A stretch of 64,000 nt of DNA from Tepidiforma bonchosmolovskayae (GTDB lineage: Bacteria > Chloroflexota > Dehalococcoidia > Tepidiformales > Tepidiformaceae). The position numbers and the translations under genes are program-made. Below the pieces are notes generated by a model. That model ran no database searches. It was not told the origin of the DNA and saw only the letters and a list, made by a program, of their open reading frames with translations. Shown here in pieces: positions 23,769-32,372 of this stretch. Within the stretch, counting starts at the first letter, position 1. Every line of letters starts with the position of its first letter. The stretch covers positions 496,001 through 560,000 of the forward strand of contig NZ_CP042829.1 of assembly GCF_008838325.1 (NCBI RefSeq), written 5' to 3'.

Positions 23769-25316
23769 ATGACCGAACAGTTGACCGCTGAGCAGAAGCT
23801 CCAGCAGTTGATCGCCCTGAAGGAAGCTGCCGCGCTGGGCGGCGGCCCGAAGCGGATCGAGGCGCAGCACGCGCGCGGGAAGCTGACGGCGCGGGAGCGG
23901 ATCGACCTGCTGCTGGACCCGGGGACGTTCGAAGAGCTGGACATGCTCATGCGGCCGCGGGGTTCGCTGGCGGGCGGCAACGTCGAGGCGGTCGTGACTG
24001 GATGGGGGAAGGTCGACGGGCGGCCGGTGTACGTGTTTTCGTACGACTTCACGGTCGCGGGCGGTTCGCTGAGCGAGGCGGTCGCCGAGAAGATTTTGAA
24101 GGTGATGGACCTGGCGATGATGACGGGGGCACCGATCATCGGGATCCAGGACTCGGGCGGGGCGCGCATCCAGGACGGCCCGGAGAGCCTGCGCGGCTTC
24201 GGCGAAATCTTTGCGATGAACACGCTCGCGAGCGGGGTGGTTCCGCAGATCAGCGTGATTATGGGGCCGTGCGCGGGCGGCGCCGTGTACAGCCCGGCGA
24301 TCACGGACTTCGTCTTTATGGCCGAGGGCTCGAGCTACATGTTCATCACGGGCCCGGACGTGGTGAAGTCGGTGACAGGCGAAGAGGTGACACAGGAGAC
24401 GCTGGGCGGCGCGGACGTTCACGCATCGCGGAGCGGGGTGGCGCATTTCGCCATCGCGGGCGAGGAGGCGACGCTGGCGGAGGTGCGGCGACTGCTGTCG
24501 TTCCTCCCGTCGAACAATGCGGAGGACCCGCCGTTTGTGCCGACGAACGATGACGTGAACCGGACCGAGGAGGACCTGCTGACGATTGTGCCGGCGGAGC
24601 CGAACCGGCCGTACGACGTGCGGGAGGTGATCGATCGGATCGTCGACGACGGCGACTTCATGGAGGTGCACGAGGCGTTTGCGCCGAACATCGTGGTCGG
24701 ATTCGGCCGGATGGGCGGGCGGAGCGTGGGGTTTGTGGCGAACCAGCCGATGCACCTCGCGGGTTCACTGGACATCAACGCAAGCCGGAAGGCGGCGCGC
24801 TTCGTCCGCTTCTGCGACTGCTTCAACATTCCGCTGGTGACGCTGGTGGACGTGCCGGGCTACCTGCCGGGGACATCGCAGGAGTACAACGGCATCATCA
24901 CGCACGGCGCCAAGCTGCTCTATGCGTACAGCGAGGCGACGGTGCCGAAGGTGGCGGTGGTGCTGCGGAAGGCGTACGGAGGTGCGTACCTCGTGATGTC
25001 GTCGAAGCACCTGCGGGGCGACATGAACTTTGCATGGCCGACGGGCGAGATTGCGGTGATGGGGCCTGACGGGGCGGCGAACGTGGTGTACCGGGACGAG
25101 ATTGCGAACGCCCCGGACCCCGAGGCCCGGCGGAAGGAGCTGATCGAGGAGTACCGGCAGAAGTTCGCGAACCCGTATATCCCGGCGGGACGGGGGTTCA
25201 TTGACGACGTAATCGACCCGCGGCAGACGCGGCCGAAGATCATCCGGGCGCTGGAGATGCTCCAGAATAAGGCGGACCGGAACCCGCCGAAGAAGCACGG
25301 GAACATCCCGCTGTAG
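23769..25316 (+). CDS. Acyl-CoA carboxylase beta subunit (propionyl/methylmalonyl-CoA type)
   Basis: The 515-residue carboxyltransferase has the two crotonase-fold halves. The N-terminal half has ARGKLTARERIDLLLD (about 35-50), the DFTVAGGSLSE oxyanion region and SGGARIQDG. The C-terminal half has VDVPGYLPGTSQE and RKAYGGAYLVMSSK. It transfers CO2 from carboxybiotin to propionyl- or acetyl-CoA. No biotin carboxylase or biotin-carrier gene is adjacent, so those subunits must be elsewhere. The start is the Met that begins the family-like N-terminus; a TATCTT box lies at 23695-23700. Confidence 0.92.
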   Translation: MTEQLTAEQKLQQLIALKEAAALGGGPKRIEAQHARGKLTARERIDLLLDPGTFEELDMLMRPRGSLAGGNVEAVVTGWGKVDGRPVYVFSYDFTVAGGSLSEAVAEKILKVMDLAMMTGAPIIGIQDSGGARIQDGPESLRGFGEIFAMNTLASGVVPQISVIMGPCAGGAVYSPAITDFVFMAEGSSYMFITGPDVVKSVTGEEVTQETLGGADVHASRSGVAHFAIAGEEATLAEVRRLLSFLPSNNAEDPPFVPTNDDVNRTEEDLLTIVPAEPNRPYDVREVIDRIVDDGDFMEVHEAFAPNIVVGFGRMGGRSVGFVANQPMHLAGSLDINASRKAARFVRFCDCFNIPLVTLVDVPGYLPGTSQEYNGIITHGAKLLYAYSEATVPKVAVVLRKAYGGAYLVMSSKHLRGDMNFAWPTGEIAVMGPDGAANVVYRDEIANAPDPEARRKELIEEYRQKFANPYIPAGRGFIDDVIDPRQTRPKIIRALEMLQNKADRNPPKKHGNIPL

Positions 25317-25438
25317 GCGGCGGAGCGGGGCGCTTCGGGAAGCTCCACCGCAAGAAGCGGGGAACTCCCCGATGCCGGCGGCGGGGCGGGCGCACGACAC
25401 TGTGGCGAGAACTGGTGCGTTGCAGGAGGAGGTGCGCC

Positions 25439-26281
25439 ATGCCGGAGGCTCGCCAGGCGGGCGTGGATGTGGTCGCGGCGATCGAGGCGCTGCCGCCGCT
25501 GCCGGCGGTAGCGCTGCGGGTGATGCAGGTCGCGCAGGACCCGAAGGCGTCGGCCTCGGACCTGGCGCTGGTGGTTTCGGCGGACCCGGGCCTCAGCAGC
25601 CGGATCCTGCGGGTGGTGAACTCGGCGGCGTACCGGCGGATGCGGGAGGTGACCTCGGTCCAGCAGGCGCTGGTGACGCTGGGGTTCGTGCAGGCGCGGA
25701 ACCTGGCGATTAGCGGGGCGATCGCGGGGTCGTATGCGCCGGACGCGCTGAACGCGCTCTTCCGGATCGAGACGTTCTGGCGGCATTCGATCGCGGTGGC
25801 GTTCAAGGCCGCGGAGCTGGCAGGGCAGGGGCGGCGGGTGGATGTGCCGAGCGCGTTCACGGCGGGGATTGTGCACAACATGGGCCGCCTCGCGCTGTTC
25901 TACCGTGACCCGGCGCTGGTCGACCAGGCGGTCGCGCGGGCGATGGCGGAGGGGCGGACGCTCGAGGAGGTGGAGGCGGAGCTGGGCTTCGACCATGCGG
26001 CGGCGGGCGAGCTGCTGGCACGGAAGTGGAAGCTGCCGGAGGCGATCTGCGAGGCGATCGGGCGGCACCACGAGCCGCTGGAGACGAACCAGACGCTTGC
26101 GGGGTGCGTGGCGATGGCCGACCGGTACGTCGTTGAGAACGGGCTGCTTCCGGGATACGTGCTGCCGCCGGAGCCGGGGACGGTGCGGGTGCCGGCGCCT
26201 GAGTTTGCGCAGCTGATGAAGCAGGTCGACGCGCTGATGGAGCTGGTAACGGGCCAGCCTGTGGGCGTTCGGGCGGCATAG
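25439..26281 (+). CDS. HDOD-domain signalling protein
   Basis: The 280-residue protein is an HDOD domain (about 10-210) with a short C-terminal extension. It has ALPPLPAVALRVMQ, the SADPGLSSRILRVVNSAAY motif and LGFVQARNLAI. The metal-binding HD pair is altered to HN (VHNMGRLALF near 140), as is usual in this class, so it is not expected to be a phosphohydrolase. HDOD proteins act as regulatory scaffolds in signalling and motility. A strong AGGAGGAGG ribosome-binding site selects this ATG. It is monocistronic and precedes the pckA promoter region. Confidence 0.88.
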   Translation: MPEARQAGVDVVAAIEALPPLPAVALRVMQVAQDPKASASDLALVVSADPGLSSRILRVVNSAAYRRMREVTSVQQALVTLGFVQARNLAISGAIAGSYAPDALNALFRIETFWRHSIAVAFKAAELAGQGRRVDVPSAFTAGIVHNMGRLALFYRDPALVDQAVARAMAEGRTLEEVEAELGFDHAAAGELLARKWKLPEAICEAIGRHHEPLETNQTLAGCVAMADRYVVENGLLPGYVLPPEPGTVRVPAPEFAQLMKQVDALMELVTGQPVGVRAA

Positions 26282-26321
26282 CCGGCATCAAGGCTCGCCG
26301 GGAAATACATCAGCGTTGGCT

Positions 26322-26341
26322 ATAGCTCGCCAGCGAGCTAT
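26322..26341. repeat. Perfect inverted repeat upstream of pckA (candidate operator)
   Basis: ATAGCTCGC (26322-26330) and GCGAGCTAT (26333-26341) are perfect 9-nt arms separated by CA. The right end touches the first base of the -35 element of the pckA promoter, a position from which a bound dimeric regulator could block or assist RNA polymerase. It could alternatively form a small hairpin at the end of the HDOD transcript. Confidence 0.5.
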
Positions 26342-26369
26342 TCACATTCCCGAAGCGTTCGAGTAGGCT
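26341..26369 (+). promoter_or_regulatory. Promoter of pckA
   Basis: TTCACA (26341-26346), a 17-nt spacer and TAGGCT (26364-26369). The -35 hexamer is identical to that of the ferredoxin promoter. The start codon lies 36 nt after the -10 box. Confidence 0.55.
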
Positions 26370-26405
26370 GGAGCTCTCATTCCTCGGACGAGCAGAGCAG
26401 CAGCC

Positions 26406-27992
26406 ATGGCAATATCCCCGGCACCCAGCAACGCAGGCAGCGCGATCATCGGGAACGCTGTCGAGGTCCATCACAACCTTTCGGTCCCGGTGCTGTACGA
26501 ATACGCGGTGCGGCGGCGCGAGGGGAAGCTGCTCCAGGGCGGGTCGTTTGCGGTGTTCAGCGGCGAGCGGACGGGGCGGAGCCCGCAGGACAAGTTCGTT
26601 GTGAAGACGCCGGAGATTTCGGAGCACGTGTGGTGGGGGAAGCACAACCAGCCTCTGCCGGTGGAGACGTTTGAGCGGCTGCTGGCGAAGGCGATGCAGT
26701 ACCTGAGGGGGCGGGAGATCTTCGTGCAGGACACGGTGGTCTCGCAGGACCCGGCACACCGGAAGACGGTGCGCGTGATTACGGAGCAGGCGTACCACTC
26801 GCTGTTCGCACGAACGATGTTCATCCCTTCGGAGAAGCGGCCGTTCGACGAGAAGGCGGACATTACGATCATCCACTGCCCGTTCCTCCACCTGGCCGGG
26901 GAGGCCGACGGGGTGCGGAGCGACGCGGTAGTCGCGCTGAACCTGACGGAAGGGATCATCCTGATCGCAGGGACGGCCTATGCGGGCGAGATGAAGAAGG
27001 CTGTCTTTACGGCGATGAACTACTACCTGCCGCTCGAGGGCATCCTCTCGCTGCACTCGGCGGCGAACGTGGACCCTCGGACGGGGAAATCGGCGCTGTT
27101 TTTCGGGCTTTCGGGCACGGGGAAGACGACGCTGAGCACGGACCCTGAGCGGCTGCTGGTCGGGGACGACGAGCACGCCTGGACGGAGCGGGGGATTTTC
27201 AACATCGAGGGCGGGTGCTACGCGAAGACAATCCGGCTTTCGAAGGAGGCGGAGCCGGACATTTTCGAGCAGACGCACGAGTTCGGGACGATCCTGGAGA
27301 ACGTAATCTTCGACGAGGAGACGCGCGAAGTCGACCTGAACGATGACAGCATCACGGAGAACACGCGGGGCAGCTACCCGCTGGAATCGCTGAAGCATGT
27401 GTACCTGGAGCCGGTGGCGCCGCACCCGTCGCACGTCATCCTGCTGACGGCCGATGCGTTCGGGGTGCTGCCGCCGGTGGCGCGGCTGACGCCGGAGCAG
27501 GCGCTCTACCACTTTCTCTCGGGGTATACGTGCAAGCTGGCCGGGACGGAGGTGGGCCTCAAGGACCCCGAGGTGACGTTCAGCCCGTGCTACGGCGCGC
27601 CGTTCATGGCGCTGAACCCGACGGTCTACGCTGAGCTGCTGGAGCAGCGGCTGCGGATGACCGGGGCACAGACGTGGCTGATCAATACAGGCTGGACCGG
27701 CGGGAAGTACGGGGTCGGCAAGCGGATTGCGATCCAGGAGACGCGGAAGATGGTGCGGGCCGTGCTGAACGACCTGCTGGCGGGCGCAGAGTGCCGGAAG
27801 GACCCGGTGTTCGGGTTCGAGGTGCCGCTGCGGGTGCCGGGCGTGGATATGCGGCTGCTGGACCCGCGGGCGGCCTGGGGCGACCCGGAGGAGTACGACC
27901 GGGTCTACCGGGGGCTGGCGGAGCGGTTTGCGGCGAACTTCGAGCAGTTCCGCCCGCTGGTGCGGCCGGAGGTTGCGGCGGCCGGGCCGTGA
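26406..27992 (+). CDS. pckA: Phosphoenolpyruvate carboxykinase (ATP)
   Basis: The 528-residue enzyme converts oxaloacetate and ATP to phosphoenolpyruvate, the entry to gluconeogenesis. It has RTGRSPQDKFVV (about 57-68), the YAGEMKKAVFTAMNYYLP substrate region, the kinase loop GLSGTGKTTLS (about 235-245) and the following DDEHAW metal site. Length is normal for the ATP-dependent form. The promoter is overlapped at its upstream edge by a perfect inverted repeat, a likely point of carbon-source control. No strong ribosome-binding site precedes the ATG. Confidence 0.95.
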   Translation: MAISPAPSNAGSAIIGNAVEVHHNLSVPVLYEYAVRRREGKLLQGGSFAVFSGERTGRSPQDKFVVKTPEISEHVWWGKHNQPLPVETFERLLAKAMQYLRGREIFVQDTVVSQDPAHRKTVRVITEQAYHSLFARTMFIPSEKRPFDEKADITIIHCPFLHLAGEADGVRSDAVVALNLTEGIILIAGTAYAGEMKKAVFTAMNYYLPLEGILSLHSAANVDPRTGKSALFFGLSGTGKTTLSTDPERLLVGDDEHAWTERGIFNIEGGCYAKTIRLSKEAEPDIFEQTHEFGTILENVIFDEETREVDLNDDSITENTRGSYPLESLKHVYLEPVAPHPSHVILLTADAFGVLPPVARLTPEQALYHFLSGYTCKLAGTEVGLKDPEVTFSPCYGAPFMALNPTVYAELLEQRLRMTGAQTWLINTGWTGGKYGVGKRIAIQETRKMVRAVLNDLLAGAECRKDPVFGFEVPLRVPGVDMRLLDPRAAWGDPEEYDRVYRGLAERFAANFEQFRPLVRPEVAAAGP

Positions 27993-28066
27993 GCGACGGG
28001 GCGGTTCGACCGAGGGAGGGAGCCTCCGTAGAATCGAGGCAGCGCCACAGCGGAGGTCGGTATCGC

Positions 28067-28492
28067 GTGACCGTCAAGGAGCTCAGCCGGCTGCGCCACC
28101 AGGGGACGGTGGCGGAGATTGCGAAGGTCAAGTTCCCGTATCCGAACGAGGAGTTCCCGGATTACGAGACGATTGTGAATGTGCCGAAGCCGCGGCTTTC
28201 GGTGGGCGAAGCGAACGGCCGGGAGCTGGTGCCGGACATCGTGGTGGTGCACAAACCGGGCCTCTTCCTGCGGATGATGGCGGAAGTGGAGATGCCGGAC
28301 ACGGTGAACGATGAGTCGGCGGTGCAGGACTGGCTGCCGATGTCGAAGATTGGGCCGCTCTACCTGTACGTGCCGGTCGGCATGGTGCCGGAGACGAAGA
28401 AGCTGCTGAAGAAGCACAAGATTTCGGTGGCGGGCATCCGGACGTGGCGGTTCCGGCCCGTGTGGGGGCTCGAGGTCGTCGAAGTTCCGTAG
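28067..28492 (+). CDS. Uncharacterised protein with a possible PD-(D/E)xK-like core
   Basis: The 141-residue protein is not a family I can name. The central part reads LVPDIVVVHKPGLFLRMMAEVEMP: a Pro-Asp before a beta strand, then a Glu-Val-Glu on the next strand. That arrangement is reminiscent of the PD-(D/E)xK nuclease core, with LYLYVPVG as a following strand. It ends in a long basic KKLLKKHKISVAGIRTWRF segment. It starts on GTG with a GGAGGT ribosome-binding site 9 nt upstream and a TAGAAT box at 28029-28034. A U-tract terminator follows at 28524. A nuclease role is only a structural guess. Confidence 0.6.
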   Translation: MTVKELSRLRHQGTVAEIAKVKFPYPNEEFPDYETIVNVPKPRLSVGEANGRELVPDIVVVHKPGLFLRMMAEVEMPDTVNDESAVQDWLPMSKIGPLYLYVPVGMVPETKKLLKKHKISVAGIRTWRFRPVWGLEVVEVP

Positions 28493-28523
28493 GGATGCCG
28501 GGCGCGGCGGATCCGCAGGCAGG

Positions 28524-28549
28524 CGCCGGGGTTCAGGCCCCGGCGTTTT
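28524..28549 (+). terminator. Rho-independent terminator after the 28067-28492 gene
   Basis: CGCCGGGG (28524-28531) pairs with CCCCGGCG (28538-28545) around a 6-nt loop and is followed by TTTT. It overlaps the 3' end of the convergent exchanger gene. Confidence 0.65.
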
Positions 28550-29633
28550 GGCGTCGGCGTTCGCGGAGGTAGTAGCGGAGGGCGAGGGCGAGGGTGACGG
28601 CGGCGATGACGGGGAGAATGACGCCCAGCATCACCATGCTGTAGGCATCGAGCGCGTCGTGGCCGCTGGCGTCGAGGAAGAGGTAGAGGGCGTAGGCGGC
28701 GTAGAGGCCGAGGAAGAGGGCGCCGTTGGCGCGGGTGATCACGTAGCCCGTGAAGAAGATGGGGAGGGCGGCGACCGCGACGGCGGTCATGACGGGGAGG
28801 TCGAAGCGGGCAGCTGAATCGGCGACGGGGATGCCTCCGGGCGAGACGGCTGCCGCAGCACCCAGCACGGCCATCAGGTTGAAAAGGTTGCTGCCGACGG
28901 CGTTGCCGACGGCGATATCACGTTCTCCACGGATGGCGGCAACGACCGAGGTGGCGAGCTCGGGCATGGAGGTGCCGGCCGCGACGATCGTGAGTCCGAT
29001 GACCAGTTCGCTCACGCCGAGGGCTTCGGCGATGTCGATGGCGCCGGCAGTGAACCATTCGGAGCCGAGGACGAGCAGCCCGAGGCCGGCGGCGACGAGG
29101 ATGATGTCGAGCGTGACGGTGCGCGGGGTCACCGGGCGGCGGCCGATCTCGGCCTCGTATTCGTCCTCGACCTCACGGGATTCGCTGCGGCTTTTGCGGA
29201 CTGCCCACCAGGTGTAGGCCACGACGCCGGCGAAGAGGAGGGCGCCTTCGTAGCGCTGGATGCTGCCATCGAGGGCAAACATCAGCACAAGGAACGAAAC
29301 GGCGATCATGAGCGGGACCTCGAAGCGGACGAGCTGCTGGTGAACGATGAGGGGCGCAGCGAGGGCGGAGACTCCGAGGATGACGAGGATGTTGAAGATG
29401 TTGCTCCCGACGACGTTGCCGATCGCGAGGTCGGGCTTGCCGCCCAGGGAGGAGGAGATGCTGACCGCGAGCTCGGGCGAGCTTGTGCCGAAGGCGACGA
29501 CGGTGAGGCCGACGACGAGCGGCGAGACGCCCATCGCGATGGCGAGGTGGCCGGCGCCGCGCACCAGTCCTTCAGCGCCGACGATGAGCATGGCGATGCC
29601 GGCGACGAACAGGGCGAGGGAAAGGGGGTCCAT
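28533..29633 (-). CDS. Calcium/sodium antiporter (CaCA family, YrbG-like)
   Basis: The 366-residue membrane protein has two homologous halves with about ten membrane segments. The two alpha repeats are clear: VVAFGTSSPELAVSISSS with GNVVGSNIFNILVILG in the first half, and VAAGTSMPELATSVVAA with GNAVGSNLFNLMAVLG in the second. These regions bind Na+ and Ca2+ in antiport. An acidic, charged cytoplasmic loop (about 150-175) separates the halves. The start is the Met preceded by GGGGAA. It is followed by the convergent 28067 gene and preceded by the solute-binding-protein gene on the same strand. Confidence 0.92.
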   Translation of the reverse strand: MDPLSLALFVAGIAMLIVGAEGLVRGAGHLAIAMGVSPLVVGLTVVAFGTSSPELAVSISSSLGGKPDLAIGNVVGSNIFNILVILGVSALAAPLIVHQQLVRFEVPLMIAVSFLVLMFALDGSIQRYEGALLFAGVVAYTWWAVRKSRSESREVEDEYEAEIGRRPVTPRTVTLDIILVAAGLGLLVLGSEWFTAGAIDIAEALGVSELVIGLTIVAAGTSMPELATSVVAAIRGERDIAVGNAVGSNLFNLMAVLGAAAAVSPGGIPVADSAARFDLPVMTAVAVAALPIFFTGYVITRANGALFLGLYAAYALYLFLDASGHDALDAYSMVMLGVILPVIAAVTLALALRYYLRERRRQNAGA

Positions 29634-29684
29634 GCATTCCCCAGTATCGCCGGGCGGGGGGCGGCGGGGAACGGCGGGCAAGGG

Positions 29685-31358
29685 TCAGGACAGCCGATAC
29701 CGCTGAACGTCGCGGTAGCCATCCCAGAACGGCGATGGCGGCGGGCCGAACGTGCCGGGTCGGCGGAAGGTCTCCCCGACCTGCTGGAGCCACGGGACGA
29801 CACCGCGGAAGCCGTCACGGAGGATGGCGCGCTGGAGCCCGGCGAAGGCGGCGGAGTCGGCGGGGTCGGCTGCCAGGAGGTTCGAGCGCTCGGCGGGAGC
29901 CAGGGCGTGGCCGTAGAGGTCGAGGAGGAGTTCGCGCGGGTCGGGGGAGGGGAGCGGCGTGCCCCAGCCGAACCAGAAGGCGGCGCGGCCGTTGCCGTAG
30001 GCGCCCTCCTGAACGCGGCGAGCGATGGTGGTGTAGGTTTCGACGCCGGGGCGGAACTGCGGCCCGAGCACGTCGTTCAGGCGGGCGATGACGACGGCGC
30101 TGGCGGCGTAGCGGGGGTCGAAGATGGAGGGAATGTCGACCGTGACGGGGCCCAGCGACGGCCCACCGGCTGCCTCCCAGCGCTGGCGGGCGGCCCGGGC
30201 ATCGTCGGCCGCGTCGGCGGCATAGCCGGGGAAGGGCGCGAGGACCGGGGGTTCGAGCGCCGCGCGGGAGACCGGCGGGAGCGGGCCGGAAGGGCGGGCG
30301 CGCCCCGCGAAGAGCGCGTCGGCCAGGCAGGTGCGATTGAGCGCGCCGGAGATCGCTTCGACGAGGCGCGGGTCGGACCAGGGCGGACCGGAGGCCGCGA
30401 AGGTGGAGAGGACGAGTTCGCGGTGGAAGCGGGGAAGCTCCACAATGCCGGGCAGGGCGCGGGCCGCCTCCGCGTCGCGCGGGTCGATGGCGGGGAATTC
30501 GTCGAGTTCGCCGGCGCGGTAGCGGGCGAGGGTGTCGACGGGCGGGCTGACGGCCATTGCATCTAGGAGCGGCGAACGGTGGCCGGAGGCGTGGGCCCGG
30601 AAGCGGGCCGCGGGGCCATCGAAGCCGGAGAAGACCCACGGGCCGCAGCCGGCGAGGAGGGCCGGGTCGAGGGGGTCGGAGGGGGCCGACGGGCCTTCGA
30701 GGACGGCCGGCGGCTGGACGAGGGCGAATTCGCCGGCCAGGGCGGGGAGGAGGAGCGGCGACGGGCGGTCGAGGACGAGCCGGACGGCGGCGAGGCCGGG
30801 GGTTTCGACGCGGGCGATGTCGAGCAGGGCAGCGGAGCGCTGCGACCGGGGGGCATCGCCCGCGCGGGCGATCGCCACGACCCGGGCGAGGTGGGCCTGC
30901 ACCTCGGCGGCCGTGACAGGGGCGCCGGCGAGGGGCGGGACGTCGTGCCAGCGGGCGCGGGGGTCGAGGCGGAGGACGAGGGTCAGGGGGTCGGGCTGTT
31001 CCCACGCGGCGGCGAGGTCGGGGCCGAGGACCGCAGCGGCAGGGTCGGCCCACTGGATGAGCCGGGCGTGCACCCGCCCGAGCAACTCGACGACGGAGGG
31101 TTCGCCGGAGCGGGCGGCGTCGAAGGTATCAAAGTCGAAGCCTGCAGCGGCAGCGATGGCGAGGCGGCCGCCGCGGGGAAGCGGCGTAGGGGTCGGCGTG
31201 GCGGCTGGTGCACCGGGAACAGGCGGCGCGGCCGATGGGCCTAGCGGCAAGGCTCCGGGGCGGCGCCGGCGCGACGCAGCGACCACGCCGACAACAGTTC
31301 CGGCCCCGGCGAGTGAGCCGGCGCCGATGAGGAGCGCGCGGCGGGATAGCCGGGTCAT
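29685..31358 (-). CDS. Family 5 extracellular solute-binding protein (oligopeptide/nickel type)
   Basis: The 557-residue protein has an N-terminal SRRALLIGAG signal resembling a twin-arginine or lipoprotein-less signal (about 1-27), a Pro/Thr spacer (about 48-62) and an SBP family 5 fold (about 63-555). Features include LVLRLDPRARWHDVPPLAG and the PVTAAEVQAHLARV region after it. It should bind a peptide or similar ligand outside the membrane. No ABC permease or ATPase genes are adjacent, so it is an orphan. Its ATG overlaps the stop codon of the CDF gene as ATGA, making it the second gene of a two-gene unit. Confidence 0.83.
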   Translation of the reverse strand: MTRLSRRALLIGAGSLAGAGTVVGVVAASRRRRPGALPLGPSAAPPVPGAPAATPTPTPLPRGGRLAIAAAAGFDFDTFDAARSGEPSVVELLGRVHARLIQWADPAAAVLGPDLAAAWEQPDPLTLVLRLDPRARWHDVPPLAGAPVTAAEVQAHLARVVAIARAGDAPRSQRSAALLDIARVETPGLAAVRLVLDRPSPLLLPALAGEFALVQPPAVLEGPSAPSDPLDPALLAGCGPWVFSGFDGPAARFRAHASGHRSPLLDAMAVSPPVDTLARYRAGELDEFPAIDPRDAEAARALPGIVELPRFHRELVLSTFAASGPPWSDPRLVEAISGALNRTCLADALFAGRARPSGPLPPVSRAALEPPVLAPFPGYAADAADDARAARQRWEAAGGPSLGPVTVDIPSIFDPRYAASAVVIARLNDVLGPQFRPGVETYTTIARRVQEGAYGNGRAAFWFGWGTPLPSPDPRELLLDLYGHALAPAERSNLLAADPADSAAFAGLQRAILRDGFRGVVPWLQQVGETFRRPGTFGPPPSPFWDGYRDVQRYRLS

Positions 31359-32284
31359 CGGCGGGCGAGTTCGTGGGAGTGGCCGGGGTCGAAGAGGGCC
31401 GCGTCGGGGGCGGAGCAGCACTCCATGGCGAGGTGAAGCGCCGGCGTTTCGGGCTGGAGGGTGACGTGGACGATGCCGAATCGTTCGCGCAGGAGGGCGG
31501 CGAGGTCGGTGAGGACGTGCTCGGTGCAGCCGGCATCGGCGAGTTCGACGTGCGCGCTGAGGGCGGGGAAGGACGGGGCGATGCTCCAGACGTGGACGTC
31601 GTGGAGGTCGAGCACACCGCGGACATCGCGCGCGGCTTCGGCGATAGCGCGGGGGTCGAGGCCGGGCGGTGCACTCTCGAGGAGGATGGCGGCGGCCTGC
31701 CGGAGGAGGCCGATCGCGCGGGGAAGGATGAGCGCTGCGATCAGGAGGGCCGCGATGGGGTCGAGCGCGGGGGTGGCGCCGAGGGCAATGGCTGCGGCGG
31801 AGAGGATGACGAGGACCGAGCCGAGGGCGTCGGCCATCGCTTCGAGGGCGGCGCCGCGGACGTTCAGGTTGTCGTGGCTGTGGCCATGGAGGATGCGGAG
31901 AACAAGGAGGTTGACGGCGAGGCCGGCAACTGCAGTGGCGAGGACCGGACCGGTGCGGATGTGGTGGGCGCCGTCGAGCCGGCCAAGGGACTCGTAGATG
32001 ATAAACGCGGCGATCCCGGCGAGGAGCGCGACGTGGAGGGGGACGGCGAGGACCTCGGCGCGGGCATAGCCGAAGGTGCGGCGGGCATCGGGCGGGCGCG
32101 CGGCGATGGTCGCGGCGGCGAAGGCGAGGCCGAGCCCGAGTGCATCGGTGAGCATGTGGCCGGCATCGGAGACGAGAGCGATGGAGCCGAAGGCGAAGCC
32201 GACCACGGCCTGCGCGGCGGCGAAGAGGAGGGTGAGCGAGAGCCCGAGCAGGAGCGCCCGGCGGCGGGTGTGCGCGGCTGCCAC
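31355..32284 (-). CDS. CDF-family cation exporter
   Basis: The 309-residue cation diffusion facilitator has six membrane segments (about 12-205) and a C-terminal cytoplasmic domain (about 210-300). The TM2 site is SDAGHMLTDALG (His-x3-Asp). In TM5 the usual His is Glu: LEAMADALGS. A short HGHSH loop lies between TM4 and TM5. The C-terminus ends with MECCSAPDA...DPGHSHELARR, a Cys-Cys/His tail that may sense metal. It should expel Zn2+ or a similar divalent ion in exchange for protons. The start is the GTG 6 nt after a TACCAT box; longer frames lack homology. Confidence 0.88.
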   Translation of the reverse strand: MAAAHTRRRALLLGLSLTLLFAAAQAVVGFAFGSIALVSDAGHMLTDALGLGLAFAAATIAARPPDARRTFGYARAEVLAVPLHVALLAGIAAFIIYESLGRLDGAHHIRTGPVLATAVAGLAVNLLVLRILHGHSHDNLNVRGAALEAMADALGSVLVILSAAAIALGATPALDPIAALLIAALILPRAIGLLRQAAAILLESAPPGLDPRAIAEAARDVRGVLDLHDVHVWSIAPSFPALSAHVELADAGCTEHVLTDLAALLRERFGIVHVTLQPETPALHLAMECCSAPDAALFDPGHSHELARR

Positions 32285-32290
32285 GGCTCC

Positions 32291-32296
32291 ATGGTA
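32291..32296 (-). promoter_or_regulatory. -10 box directly before the CDF exporter gene
   Basis: TACCAT on the minus strand ends 6 nt before the GTG at 32284, consistent with a leaderless message divergent from mfd. Confidence 0.5.
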
Positions 32297-32362
32297 GCAC
32301 CGGGCCGGGGCGGGATTGGGCGGGACGGGAGCTGCGCCGTGGCCGGGCAGCAGACCGGGCGG

Positions 32363-32368
32363 TAGAGT
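32363..32368 (+). promoter_or_regulatory. -10 box before mfd
   Basis: TAGAGT ends 4 nt before the GTG at 32373. The spacing is shorter than in the other cases, so either the message begins a few bases inside the reading frame or the true start is slightly downstream. Confidence 0.4.
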
Positions 32369-32372
32369 GGAA

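Noticed and set aside
25317..25438. Hairpins after the acyl-CoA carboxylase gene
   Set aside because: The best stems are only 5-6 bp with no T-tract; too weak to call a terminator.
26322..26341. Rho-independent terminator of the HDOD gene
   Set aside because: The loop is only 2 nt and no T-tract follows; the contact with the pckA -35 box makes an operator more likely, though a terminator is not excluded.
32316..32372. In-frame upstream start (ATG at 32316) for mfd
   Set aside because: It would lie upstream of the TAGAGT -10 box and adds a glycine/proline-rich segment without similarity to Mfd.
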